In this document: piece by piece, positions 13,150 through 19,946 of the stretch | Layout: the number at the start of each line of letters is the position of its first letter | Position numbering within the stretch: the stretch's first letter is position 1 | Source of the DNA: Chrysochromulina parva | Lineage: Eukaryota > Haptophyta > Prymnesiales > Chrysochromulinaceae | Direction: 5' to 3' | DNA length: 21,714 bases | Assembly: GCA_002887195.1 (NCBI GenBank) | Contig: PJAB01000716.1 | Location: forward strand, 1-21,714 | Made by a program: the position numbers and the translations under genes | The notes under the pieces: generated by a model | The model's input: the letters and a program-made list of their open reading frames with translations, nothing else | The model's database searches: none | What the model was told of the DNA's origin: nothing

Positions 13150-14967
13150 ATGATGGTCGGGAGCGACGGCAGCCTATTTCCCACGACTGCGGCCGTGGCA
13201 GTTGCTGTCGCGCCGGCTGCGGCCGTGCCAGTCGCTGGCGCTCAGTCTACGGCCGTACCGTGTCTGCCGCTGCAGTCGCCGTCGCAGCCCGTGGTCACTT
13301 CCACTTTGACGTCTGTCGCCTCCCGACCACAACGTGCCTCAGCCCTGCCACCCGGAAGCTGGTGCAACCTGACGTGGCAGGGTTACTCGGCCATCGCGGC
13401 CTACTCGCGGATCGGCCAGGCGAATGGGACGCAGCATCCGCCGCCGCTTGTGGACGCGCAGCCTGTGTACGTCAACGCCTACCCTGCTGCATCCATGTCG
13501 GCAGCGGCATCCAGCCAGCTGGGCACCAAGCAGCCGGCGGCCAAGGCGCAGCGCTTTCCGAAGCGCGTGCACAAGCAGCCCTCGCAGCCGCAGATGCCGT
13601 TTGTGCGCCCGACCATCTACTCGACCGAGAACCCCGCGCCAGATGTGAACGAGGCCCACCTCTCGATCACGCATGGCGACTGCGTCGAGGGCATGAAGCT
13701 GCTCGCAAACGCGTCCGTGGACCTGGTGATCGCGGACCCTCCGTACGATATCGGCGTGGGCAAGGCGGTGTGGGACACCGTGCCGCACTATATGCAGTGG
13801 TCGCGCACATGGCTTGCCGAGGCGGTGCGTGTGCTCAAGCCAGGCGGCGCCCTGATGCTCTACGGCTCGCCAGAGCGGCTGTGGATCTGCCATCTGAAGA
13901 TCATGTGCGCGGACGAGTTTGGGCTCGAGTTCAAGCAGCACATCAGCTGGGTGTACAAGCAGGGCGGCGACTCGCGCATGAACAATATGGTCAAGTACGC
14001 GGTGCGCATGGAGCATCTCGAATGGTTCGTCAAGCCGGGCGCCGGGCACACGTTCAACCTGGACGCGGGCACCGAGGCCTACTCGGAGGCGGAGTTCAAG
14101 GAGGCGCTCGCCAAGGGCGTCGGGCGGGTCACGGCCGAATCGCTCTCGCGCGGCAAGCCGCCCAAGAACTGGTGGGACATCCCGCGCGAGAACTCGCGCT
14201 CCAAGGAGCGCGAGTATGGTTCGCACCCCTCGATGAAGCCGCTGCGCATCTGCGACCGCATCGTTGGTATCCACTCGAACGTGGGAGACACCGTGCTCGT
14301 GCCCTTTGGCGGGAGCGGCTCCGAGTGCGTGGCCGTTGGCGCCGCTGGGCGCAAGCTCGTCGCGTACGAGCAGGAGGCCGAGTACCATCAGATCATTGTT
14401 CGCCGAATGAAGGGGTGGGGACTGCTCTCAGGGCCGCCCACGCCGCCGCCGCTCGAGCCGAGTGCTGCCGCGGCAGGCGAGACGAAGGAGAGCGAGGCGG
14501 AGGAGAGCGAGGAACTCTCGCGCGCGGCTAGGCTGCTGCCTCCGACGCTGCCGATACCGCCGCCGACGGGCGCGCTGGCCGTGGCTCTCCTGGCCATTGG
14601 AGGCGCGGCTGCGATTGGGCCGCCAGCGCCTCCAGTGTCGCCCGGCCCATCGGCCTTTCCGGCGCAGCCCTTGGCGCAGCCACCGTCGGCAGTACCGGCG
14701 CACTCGCTCGCGGCGGGGTCCATACTCGCCGCCCTAACAGCCACTCAGCCGCAGCCGTTACTTCTCTCCTCGCACAAACGGCCGAGGCCGGATGAACCGC
14801 TCGGGACAGCGCTTCGACTCGGGCTACCAGTCGTGATGGCGGGCGGCTTAGCTAGCCCCATGCATGTGGCCCTGCCGCTCGCGACACCGCTCGTGACGCT
14901 CGCGCCACCCGGGCCACCCGGGCCACCCGCGCCCGGTGATCCCTCGGACCGCATGCATCTCTATTGA
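13150..14967 (+). CDS. Beta-class DNA amino-methyltransferase (N6-adenine or N4-cytosine), bacterial type
   Basis: 605 residues from the first ATG (13150); the frame is open upstream but reaches only a GTG (13066). The catalytic motif IV is DPPY (13735-13746, residue 196), followed by LMLYGSPERL, a variable target-recognition region, KNWWDIPREN, HPSMKP (14224-14241, motif X) and FGGSG (14305-14319, the SAM-binding motif I). The order IV-X-I defines the beta class of restriction-modification and phage DNA methyltransferases, which methylate the exocyclic amino group of adenine or cytosine. The core (residues 175-425) is flanked by an Ala/Pro/Val-rich N-terminus, possibly an organelle transit or disordered region, and a long Pro/Ala-rich tail, both eukaryotic in style. 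No endonuclease gene is adjacent. It probably derives from horizontal transfer. Which base is methylated cannot be told from sequence alone. Confidence 0.88.
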   Translation: MMVGSDGSLFPTTAAVAVAVAPAAAVPVAGAQSTAVPCLPLQSPSQPVVTSTLTSVASRPQRASALPPGSWCNLTWQGYSAIAAYSRIGQANGTQHPPPLVDAQPVYVNAYPAASMSAAASSQLGTKQPAAKAQRFPKRVHKQPSQPQMPFVRPTIYSTENPAPDVNEAHLSITHGDCVEGMKLLANASVDLVIADPPYDIGVGKAVWDTVPHYMQWSRTWLAEAVRVLKPGGALMLYGSPERLWICHLKIMCADEFGLEFKQHISWVYKQGGDSRMNNMVKYAVRMEHLEWFVKPGAGHTFNLDAGTEAYSEAEFKEALAKGVGRVTAESLSRGKPPKNWWDIPRENSRSKEREYGSHPSMKPLRICDRIVGIHSNVGDTVLVPFGGSGSECVAVGAAGRKLVAYEQEAEYHQIIVRRMKGWGLLSGPPTPPPLEPSAAAAGETKESEAEESEELSRAARLLPPTLPIPPPTGALAVALLAIGGAAAIGPPAPPVSPGPSAFPAQPLAQPPSAVPAHSLAAGSILAALTATQPQPLLLSSHKRPRPDEPLGTALRLGLPVVMAGGLASPMHVALPLATPLVTLAPPGPPGPPAPGDPSDRMHLY

Positions 14968-15236
14968 CGACCGCGCGCCCATGTCGCGTCTGCGCCTCGA
15001 CGTCCCCGCGCTACGCGGCCCACGCGCGTGCGTCCCGGAGCCTGTCGCATGTCATTACGTACTTGCTACTTCGCTTTCGAGTTTCGTACAGGCACGGGTG
15101 TGCAGATGTACATTTTCTACACATGAGAGATGAGACATTCCGCATCTCGGTCACACACCGCGCATCGGTGACGAGACATAGACACAGAGAGCTGTGGCCT
15201 GTGCGATCAGAAAATGTAGCTCTGACGAGATTTATA

Positions 15237-15498
15237 CGCCGCCGGTCGACGAGGTCGAGGACCTTCGACCGTCGCGCGTCGGCGGCGCTTTGTTAAATTG
15301 AAATTGCGCGCAACGGCGCATGGGTAGAAATACCGAAATTCGGACGTTGATTGCGCTCATCGTAGAGGCCGCACGGCCAGTCTGGCCGTCCGATGAAGGA
15401 CGGACCGCCACACGCGGTGGGCGGCGGGACTCGGCGCACTGTGCACCGATCCACTCAGACAGTGCCCCGCAGTCATGACCAGAGGTCATGGCTGCGGG
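15237..15498. other. Cluster of consecutive stem-loops
   Basis: Short inverted repeats follow one another. A nested hairpin has an outer stem CGCCGCCG/CGGCGGCG (15237-15244, 15280-15287) and an inner stem GGTCGA/TCGACC (15253-15270). Then come the palindrome TTGCGCGCAA (15304-15313), ACGGCCAG/CTGGCCGT (15373-15389), CCGTCC/GGACGG (15386-15403), ACCGC/GCGGT (15404-15418), TCGGCGCAC/GTGCACCGA with one mismatch (15431-15449), CACT/AGTG (15452-15464) and a 15-base stem with a three-base loop (15466-15498). The ACGGCCAG and CCGTCC hairpins overlap and are mutually exclusive. It could be a structured RNA, a 3' UTR element or a mobile-element relic. Confidence 0.55.
15466..15498. repeat. 15-base inverted repeat with AGA loop
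   Basis: The left arm CCCGCAGTCATGACC (15466-15480) and the right arm GGTCATGGCTGCGGG (15484-15498) pair over 15 positions, with the single discrepancy (T at 15473, G at 15491) forming a G-U wobble in forward-strand RNA. The loop is AGA. This is the strongest hairpin of the cluster. Confidence 0.85.
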
Positions 15499-15698
15499 AC
15501 AGATATGCCCACGAAGTCGTCGACGCATGGTAGATGCCCAAGTCGAAGTCGGTCTGCTTCGCCACCCTCTCGCCAGACTTTGGCTTCGCCGAACATCCTC
15601 ACATGAGCATGCCATGGACCACGGGACTCTCGCACGCGTAGCTGCCATCGTCCCACCGAAGCCGCCACTCATCGCACGGGCTAATCCCTCGCACACTG

Positions 15699-15795
15699 GA
15701 CCTCGAGCGAACGACAAACATCGACAGCTAGACCTCGAGCGAACGACCAACATCGACGGCTAGACCTCGGAGCGAACGACAAACATCGACGGCTA
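15699..15795. repeat. Tandem repeat, three units of 32-33 bases
   Basis: Three adjacent units begin GACCTCGAGCGAACGAC and end AACATCGAC(A/G)GCTA: 15699-15730, 15731-15762 and 15763-15795. The third has one inserted base. There is no spacer between units, so this is not a CRISPR array. It looks like a minisatellite. Confidence 0.9.
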
Positions 15796-16081
15796 AAGCG
15801 CCTGGACAAAGCACCGGCTGCACAGCGCGACAGGAACCAGCAACAGGAGAAGGACACACGACAGCAAAGAGGAAGACACAGCGTTCATAGAGATGGTTCG
15901 CAACAACGGAAGCGGCACTAGACGGCATGGAAGCACAGATCGCGAGAGCGCACGTCCATACGACGGCTAGTCGACATCTAAGAGGACGGCTAGAGGAGAG
16001 CTAAGGCCGGCTAAGGGGTTGGTCAAAGTCTCTACGAGTAAGTCTCTGCGCGCGACGCGAACACGAGGAGTGGAACCACGC

Positions 16082-16141
16082 GTGAGAGAGCAGGGCGAGG
16101 GGTGAGAGGGCAGGGCGAGGGGTGAGAGAGCGGAGCGAGGC
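16082..16141. repeat. Tandem repeat, three units of 20 bases
   Basis: Units of the form GTGAGAGAGCAGGGCGAGGG lie at 16082-16101, 16102-16121 and 16122-16141, with a few substitutions, mostly in the last one. The forward strand is almost entirely purine. Confidence 0.88.
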
Positions 16142-16271
16142 ATCAGCAGCACCAGGGGCGGCTGACTCACAGCGACTAAAAGAGGGCGACGAAGAAGAGG
16201 AAGGTCCCGTGTCTTTGAGAAAGAGAAGCTTTGCGAGTAGCGAGCGAGTGCGTGATCTTGGTGGAAAAGCG

Positions 16272-16373
16272 GAGATGGTGGATGGGAGTAGCCGACAGAG
16301 AGCGAGAAAGCGTAGTGGTGGGCAGAGATGGTGGATGGGAGTAGCCGACAGAGCGAGAGAGCGCAGTGGGGGC
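16272..16373. repeat. Tandem duplication, 53-base unit
   Basis: The segment starting GAGATGGTGGATGGGAGTAG at 16272 recurs at 16325 with small differences, including a two-base deletion in the second copy. The length change and lack of frame conservation argue against coding function. Confidence 0.85.
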
Positions 16374-16450
16374 GTCGAGATGTGTCGTGCATCGAGTGAA
16401 GCCTGTCGTGTTGTGCGTCGAGGGTTGTGCGCCATGTCGCGAGAGAGCCG

Positions 16451-16520
16451 TGGTGCAATGCCAGTGGTGCAATGCCAGTGGTGCAGTGCCAGTGGTGCAG
16501 TGCCGGTGCAGCAGTGCCAG
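16451..16520. repeat. Tandem repeat, five units of 14 bases
   Basis: Five consecutive 14-base units related to TGGTGCAATGCCAG fill exactly 70 bases. The first two are identical, the next two differ by one or two bases, and the last is more diverged. The period is not a multiple of three, so all three frames rotate through it. Confidence 0.9.
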
Positions 16521-16549
16521 AGATACGGGCTGTGCTATGTGGCGAGGGG

Positions 16550-16621
16550 CGTGGCTGCACCACCTCGATCGCGGCGTTCGTGTTCCGTGGCTGCACCACC
16601 TCGATCGCGGCGTTTGTGTTC
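16550..16621. repeat. Tandem duplication, two 36-base units
   Basis: A unit beginning CGTGGCTGCACCACCTCGAT occurs at 16550-16585 and 16586-16621 with a single C-to-T difference. It lies close to the 14-base array, so the stretch 16450-16621 is almost wholly repetitive. Confidence 0.92.
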
Positions 16622-16887
16622 CGTAGGTGAAGCTCCTCTCGTGGTCGTTCCTAATTCCTGGCCGCAGTGGACGAGGAGACGAAGGGCGCCACCCGGACAC
16701 GCCAAGGCACAGGGGCGCAGAACGCGGCGCGGGCACGGGCGCGGCTGTGCGGGCAAAGATTGGGGCGTGGCATAGCGTGGCCGGTACCACTCGACGAAGA
16801 AATATGGACTCTGCTGCTCCTCTGGTCAATTCCTCTGGTCACCTGAGACCACACGTGTGGCGGAGGAGGCGGAGGGCGCGACCAGAA

Positions 16888-16917
16888 GCAGCAGCAGCAG
16901 CGGCGGCGGCAGCAGCA
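16888..16917. repeat. GCA/GCG trinucleotide repeat
   Basis: Ten triplets, four GCA, three GCG and three GCA, form a short microsatellite in the purine-biased spacer. I see no gene that it belongs to. Confidence 0.85.
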
Positions 16918-17257
16918 CTGGCCGATGGCAGACGACTCAGAGACCAGGCGAAGCGAAGAAACAGGCGACGGCGGGCGCAGCGGGTCGGCTGAGGCGCGTG
17001 CTTGGGAGGAGGCGGGGATGGAGGCACTGTCCTTCACTGCGAGTTGCGTGGAAGAGAGACGAATGGTCTCGAGACATGATGGTCTTTGCAGGTACACCTG
17101 ACGACGCTGATTGGTGGAGGCGCGGGCGGGGCAAACCGGCACGAACGACGGAGGCGAGGCGAGGGAGGAGCGGAGAACGAGGCGAACAGGTCGCTGGCGA
17201 AGATGCAATCGAATGGGAGCCGCAATGGGGCGAGTGGAGATTGGGCGGCGAGAAGAG

Positions 17258-17287
17258 GCAGTCGGAAGCAGTCGGAGGCAGTCGGAG
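17258..17287. repeat. Tandem repeat, three units of 10 bases
   Basis: GCAGTCGGA(A/G) is repeated three times without interruption (17258-17267, 17268-17277, 17278-17287) near the end of the purine-rich stretch. Confidence 0.88.
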
Positions 17288-17636
17288 CGCCGGGCTGCGT
17301 ATCGTCAGGGCGGCCTACGCCATCGAGAAAAGCAGACCCTGAGACTGCAGGTGGGCGCCTTTTGACATTTGCTGATTCGCCTCGATTCGTTTTTCGACGT
17401 TTCTGTTTCTACCGTCTTGTTCACAGTCGTCAGTCCACGCGCCTGGGCGCCTGGGCAGTCGGTACTTGAAGTACTTCCGTCGTGGGGCACATCTCCAGGC
17501 GGCTATGCGGAGCCTGCTTTGGCAACGCGGCTTTTATTTATGGGCGTGTGCTGTGCGCGCCTGGTGCGGAGGACTGTGCTGGTGTGTCAGTGTCTGATGA
17601 GTGATGTGAGATGTGCGCGGTTTTGATTTTCTTGAG

Positions 17637-17653
17637 CAACATGAATCATGTTG
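17637..17653. repeat. Short inverted repeat downstream of the tubulin gene
   Basis: CAACATG AAT CATGTTG is a perfect seven-base inverted repeat with a three-base loop. It is 130 bases past the tubulin stop in an AT-richer patch and may lie in the tubulin 3' UTR. No function is implied by the sequence alone. Confidence 0.6.
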
Positions 17654-17782
17654 ATGGTTAAACTTAGATATACGGCCCACCAGCCCCGGCCGCGGCCCAA
17701 AGGGACCATGCCGCGTACCTGAATGAATTGACTCTGACTTGATCTGACGCGCTGACAGAACCGATCAGTGATGTTTACCTTT

Positions 17783-19306
17783 CTATCTTAGAGCGAAGCC
17801 TTGTGCCGCGCCTGCTACGTTGCTCGGCGTCAATGGCGCCGCCGGATTTCCAGGCGACGGCAGCGTGCCTCGCGGCGACAGGCTCGCCGCCGCGCCGGCT
17901 GCCCGCACTGGTGACACCACTGGCGGCTGCGAGCCCGCAAAAGCGGCCCGGCATCCCTCGTACTCGTCCACGATCGTCTGCATGTACTCGGCGCGCTCCG
18001 CGATGAACTCGGTGCTCACGCCATGCCGCTCGAAGTGGTGCACGTATGCCTTGCCGAGCAGCTGCAGCCTCGCGCGGATTAGGATCTGCTCGAGCTGCGG
18101 GCCGGCGCTACTTCGGTTGCTCACGAGCGTCAGGGAGCGCAGCGCGTTCTGCGAGGGCAGCGCGGTCGCCGGAGAGGCCGACAGCTTGTAGTCGACCGGG
18201 AATGGCGAGCACGGCGAGCCGCCGAGCAGCTGCAGGAGCCTGTGCTTGATGCGCTCATCCGGTGGCTCTCCCGCGACGCCACGCCCGATGACCTGTGAGG
18301 CGAGTGAGAGGACCGGACGGTCCAGCAGGTCGTACCGGCTAGTGCGACTCACGAGGTCGCCTACGAGCGTCTCCCACGGCGCCGGCCGCCCCGCGCCGCT
18401 TCCGAGCCGCGAAATGGACGCGACGGCGCCGACGCCACCGACGCCAGAGCCGCCGCTGCCGCCCGAGGCGCCGGCGCTGCCAGCAGCGGCCGGTATCATC
18501 GGCGCGGGCGCTGTCTGGAGCGTGAGGCATTTGAGAGACGGCATCGGGCACACGCTGGTCACCAGATCGGCCGCGTCAAAGGGGCGGCGGCCCAAGGGAC
18601 CATCGGTGGGGAACGTGAGGCCGGCGAGGCCGCTCCCGACATACGCATCCAGATGCTTCATGTCGAGTCGCGCGGGCTGCTGCGACGAGTGCGATGCCGC
18701 GTGCGACTGAACGGCTGCGCTGCTCGTCAGGTGGCGCAGCAGCTGCGTGTTGTCGAAGAGGATGATCGCATCGGCAAACTCCTGAAGGAAGGAGAGCGCG
18801 AGCGTCGCGTTGTAGTGGCCAAGCGGCAGCTCGCCCGCGGCAAAGGGGCACATGGCCGCCGCAGTGAGGTAGTGTCGTGGATGCTCGTCGCGCAGCTCCT
18901 GGAGCAGCAGTGAGCCTAGGCCCGATCCCGTGCCACCCCCAATGGAATGGCTCAGCACAACGCCCGTGCACCAATCGCACCGCTCCCACTGCCAGCGCAG
19001 CGCCTCCAGCGCCGCGTCCGCGATGCCGTTGCGCCCTCCGCCATCCACACCGCCGTAGCCCATTGCCCAGTTGTTGCCACGCCCGCTCTGCTCGACGAGT
19101 GCGCAGCGCGGATGGACGCGCTCAGGTCCCAGGCTGCGCACCACGCCGCGCACAACCTTGGGCTCGGTGTCAACAAAGACGGCACGTGCTGTGCCACGCT
19201 CGTCAAAGAACCAGCGCCGAGGCGGCTTCTCGGCCCACGCGAGCCGCCACACTACGCCACCGATCTCGTTGCCTGCCTGGCCGCAGTGGACGAAGATGGT
19301 CGACAT
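17783..19306 (-). CDS. TUBD1: Delta-type tubulin
   Basis: 507 residues from the ATG at 19306 to a stop at 17783, with no intron. The start is fixed by homology: MSTIFVHCGQAGNEIG is the canonical tubulin first strand and nucleotide-binding loop. Other landmarks are VDTEPKVVRGV, SGRGNNWAMGYGG, the GTP-binding signature GGGTGSGLG (residues 123-131, about 18921-18940) and a C-terminal KAYVHHFERHGVS. GRGNNWA and the KAYxHxxxxxG end resemble delta-tubulin more than alpha, beta or gamma. Zeta-tubulin is the main alternative. Delta-tubulin is needed for triplet microtubules in centrioles and basal bodies, so the cell should build flagella. It is longer than human TUBD1 (about 450 residues) owing to a Gly/Ser-rich insertion and a Pro/Ala-rich tail of about 50 residues. 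Confidence 0.85.
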   Translation of the reverse strand: MSTIFVHCGQAGNEIGGVVWRLAWAEKPPRRWFFDERGTARAVFVDTEPKVVRGVVRSLGPERVHPRCALVEQSGRGNNWAMGYGGVDGGGRNGIADAALEALRWQWERCDWCTGVVLSHSIGGGTGSGLGSLLLQELRDEHPRHYLTAAAMCPFAAGELPLGHYNATLALSFLQEFADAIILFDNTQLLRHLTSSAAVQSHAASHSSQQPARLDMKHLDAYVGSGLAGLTFPTDGPLGRRPFDAADLVTSVCPMPSLKCLTLQTAPAPMIPAAAGSAGASGGSGGSGVGGVGAVASISRLGSGAGRPAPWETLVGDLVSRTSRYDLLDRPVLSLASQVIGRGVAGEPPDERIKHRLLQLLGGSPCSPFPVDYKLSASPATALPSQNALRSLTLVSNRSSAGPQLEQILIRARLQLLGKAYVHHFERHGVSTEFIAERAEYMQTIVDEYEGCRAAFAGSQPPVVSPVRAAGAAASLSPRGTLPSPGNPAAPLTPSNVAGAAQGFALR

Positions 19307-19438
19307 CAATAGTCCTAGGTGCGACCCGCAAGTACCCTCGCGATGCGCTCCGGCGTCCGGCGCTTCGCGGCGCGTGAGCAAAGGGCTCCTCTCGCCCGAC
19401 CCGAAACGGTGACAAATACGGTGTGAAAAGGGGCGCGC

Positions 19439-19618
19439 GTGCGCGACAGCACCGTCTACGGAGGGTCGAGCACGAGCGCCAAGTCGTCCTTCGAACACCA
19501 CACGCAGCAGCTCGCAGCGGCTGTACAGGTGGACGACGCGATGGGGACCTGGAAGAAGATCACTGACATGAAGATGCGCCTTATTCAGGACGCGCTTAAG
19601 GCGACCGGGCGGGGCTAA
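19439..19618 (+). pseudogene. Orphan coding-like fragment, possible gene remnant or terminal exon
   Basis: A forward frame reads through about 59 codons to a TAA at 19616-19618 with strongly GC-biased third positions and a plausible amphipathic end (TWKKITDMKMRLIQDALKA). It has no ATG until codon 35 and a stop lies just upstream at 19424. Only about 130 bases separate it from the tubulin start, leaving no room for earlier exons. It could be the 3' end of a truncated gene left by a rearrangement. I recognise no family, and chance is not excluded. Confidence 0.35.
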
Positions 19619-19830
19619 GGCGGCCCGGCCCGGCGGCTGATCGAGTATGGCTGTGGTAAGGGGGTCCAGGGGTCCCCGAGCTAGTGGTAACCGCATCTGT
19701 ATGTACGCCGGTCCGGTGTCTTGGGTGCCGAATTAAACCATTGGCTGTGAAAAGTCAAGACAAGTGTGTTCCGTTCACAATGAATTCACACCACACGTTC
19801 AAACTCACGCGTCTCCCCCGTTCAATGACA

Positions 19831-19857
19831 CCCTCCTCTCTCTCTCTCGTCTCTCTT
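19831..19857 (+). promoter_or_regulatory. CT-rich tract upstream of RPA1
   Basis: CCTCCTCTCTCTCTCTCGTCTCTCTT lies about 90-115 bases before the RPA1 ATG. Pyrimidine tracts of this type are common at or near transcription starts in TATA-less promoters. The role is inferred from position only. Confidence 0.35.
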
Positions 19858-19892
19858 AAGGACCCCTTCGGATTGTTTTCTTGTGAACAGAG

Positions 19893-19911
19893 TTCGCGGG
19901 AATTCGCGGGG
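19893..19911 (+). promoter_or_regulatory. Tandem E2F-like sites in the RPA1 promoter
   Basis: TTCGCGGGAA (19893-19902) is followed immediately by TTCGCGGGG (19903-19911). On the reverse strand the first reads TTCCCGCGAA, matching the E2F/DP core TTSSCGC. The pair lies 36-54 bases before the RPA1 ATG. E2F controls S-phase replication genes, including RPA subunits, in animals and plants. Binding here is an inference. Confidence 0.45.
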
Positions 19912-19946
19912 TTTGTCTCAAGGCTCACCGAACTCGACGGGCGACT

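Larger units (their letters stand above)
14968..17782. other. 2.8 kb intergenic region without a supported gene
   Basis: This region lies between the ends of the convergent methyltransferase and tubulin genes. It divides into a stem-loop-rich part (about 15237-15498), a tandem-repeat part (15699-15795), a purine-rich forward strand with several short tandem duplications (about 15850-17300) and a less GC-rich part next to the tubulin stop (17600-17780). Open frames of up to 217 codons exist on both strands but run through repeats, lack conserved motifs and overlap each other, so I do not call them. I recognise no tRNA, rRNA or spliceosomal RNA. Confidence 0.5.
19307..19946. other. Divergent spacer between tubulin and RPA1
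   Basis: These 640 bases must hold the promoters of tubulin (reverse) and RPA1 (forward). Visible elements are an orphan coding-like fragment (19439-19618), a pyrimidine tract of CT repeats (about 19831-19857), common around transcription starts, and two TTCGCGGG motifs (19893-19911). The reverse frame of tubulin stays open for 130 codons upstream but shows no conserved sequence. Confidence 0.5.

Noticed and set aside
13339..14388. Reverse 349-codon frame antisense to the methyltransferase
   Set aside because: It is an Arg/His/Val-rich antisense shadow with no recognisable domain.
13086..14531. Forward 481-codon frame overlapping the methyltransferase
   Set aside because: It is an out-of-frame shadow typical of GC-rich coding DNA; the overlapping frame carries all methyltransferase motifs.
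15699..15795. CRISPR-like array
   Set aside because: The three units are directly adjacent with no unique spacers and the context is eukaryotic. It is a minisatellite.
16122..16829. Opposed 217-codon frames in the spacer
   Set aside because: Both run through tandem repeats with periods not divisible by three and lack conserved motifs. They are compositional open frames.
17600..17780. Possible small nuclear RNA or tRNA in the AT-richer patch
   Set aside because: I could not match any tRNA cloverleaf or the recognisable parts of U2, U5 or U6. Only a short inverted repeat is present.
19307..19696. 130-codon N-terminal extension of the tubulin frame from an ATG at 19696
   Set aside because: Tubulins begin at the conserved MSTIFVHCGQ-type strand (19306). 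The extension is compositionally biased, has no conserved motif and overlaps a better coding-like frame on the other strand.
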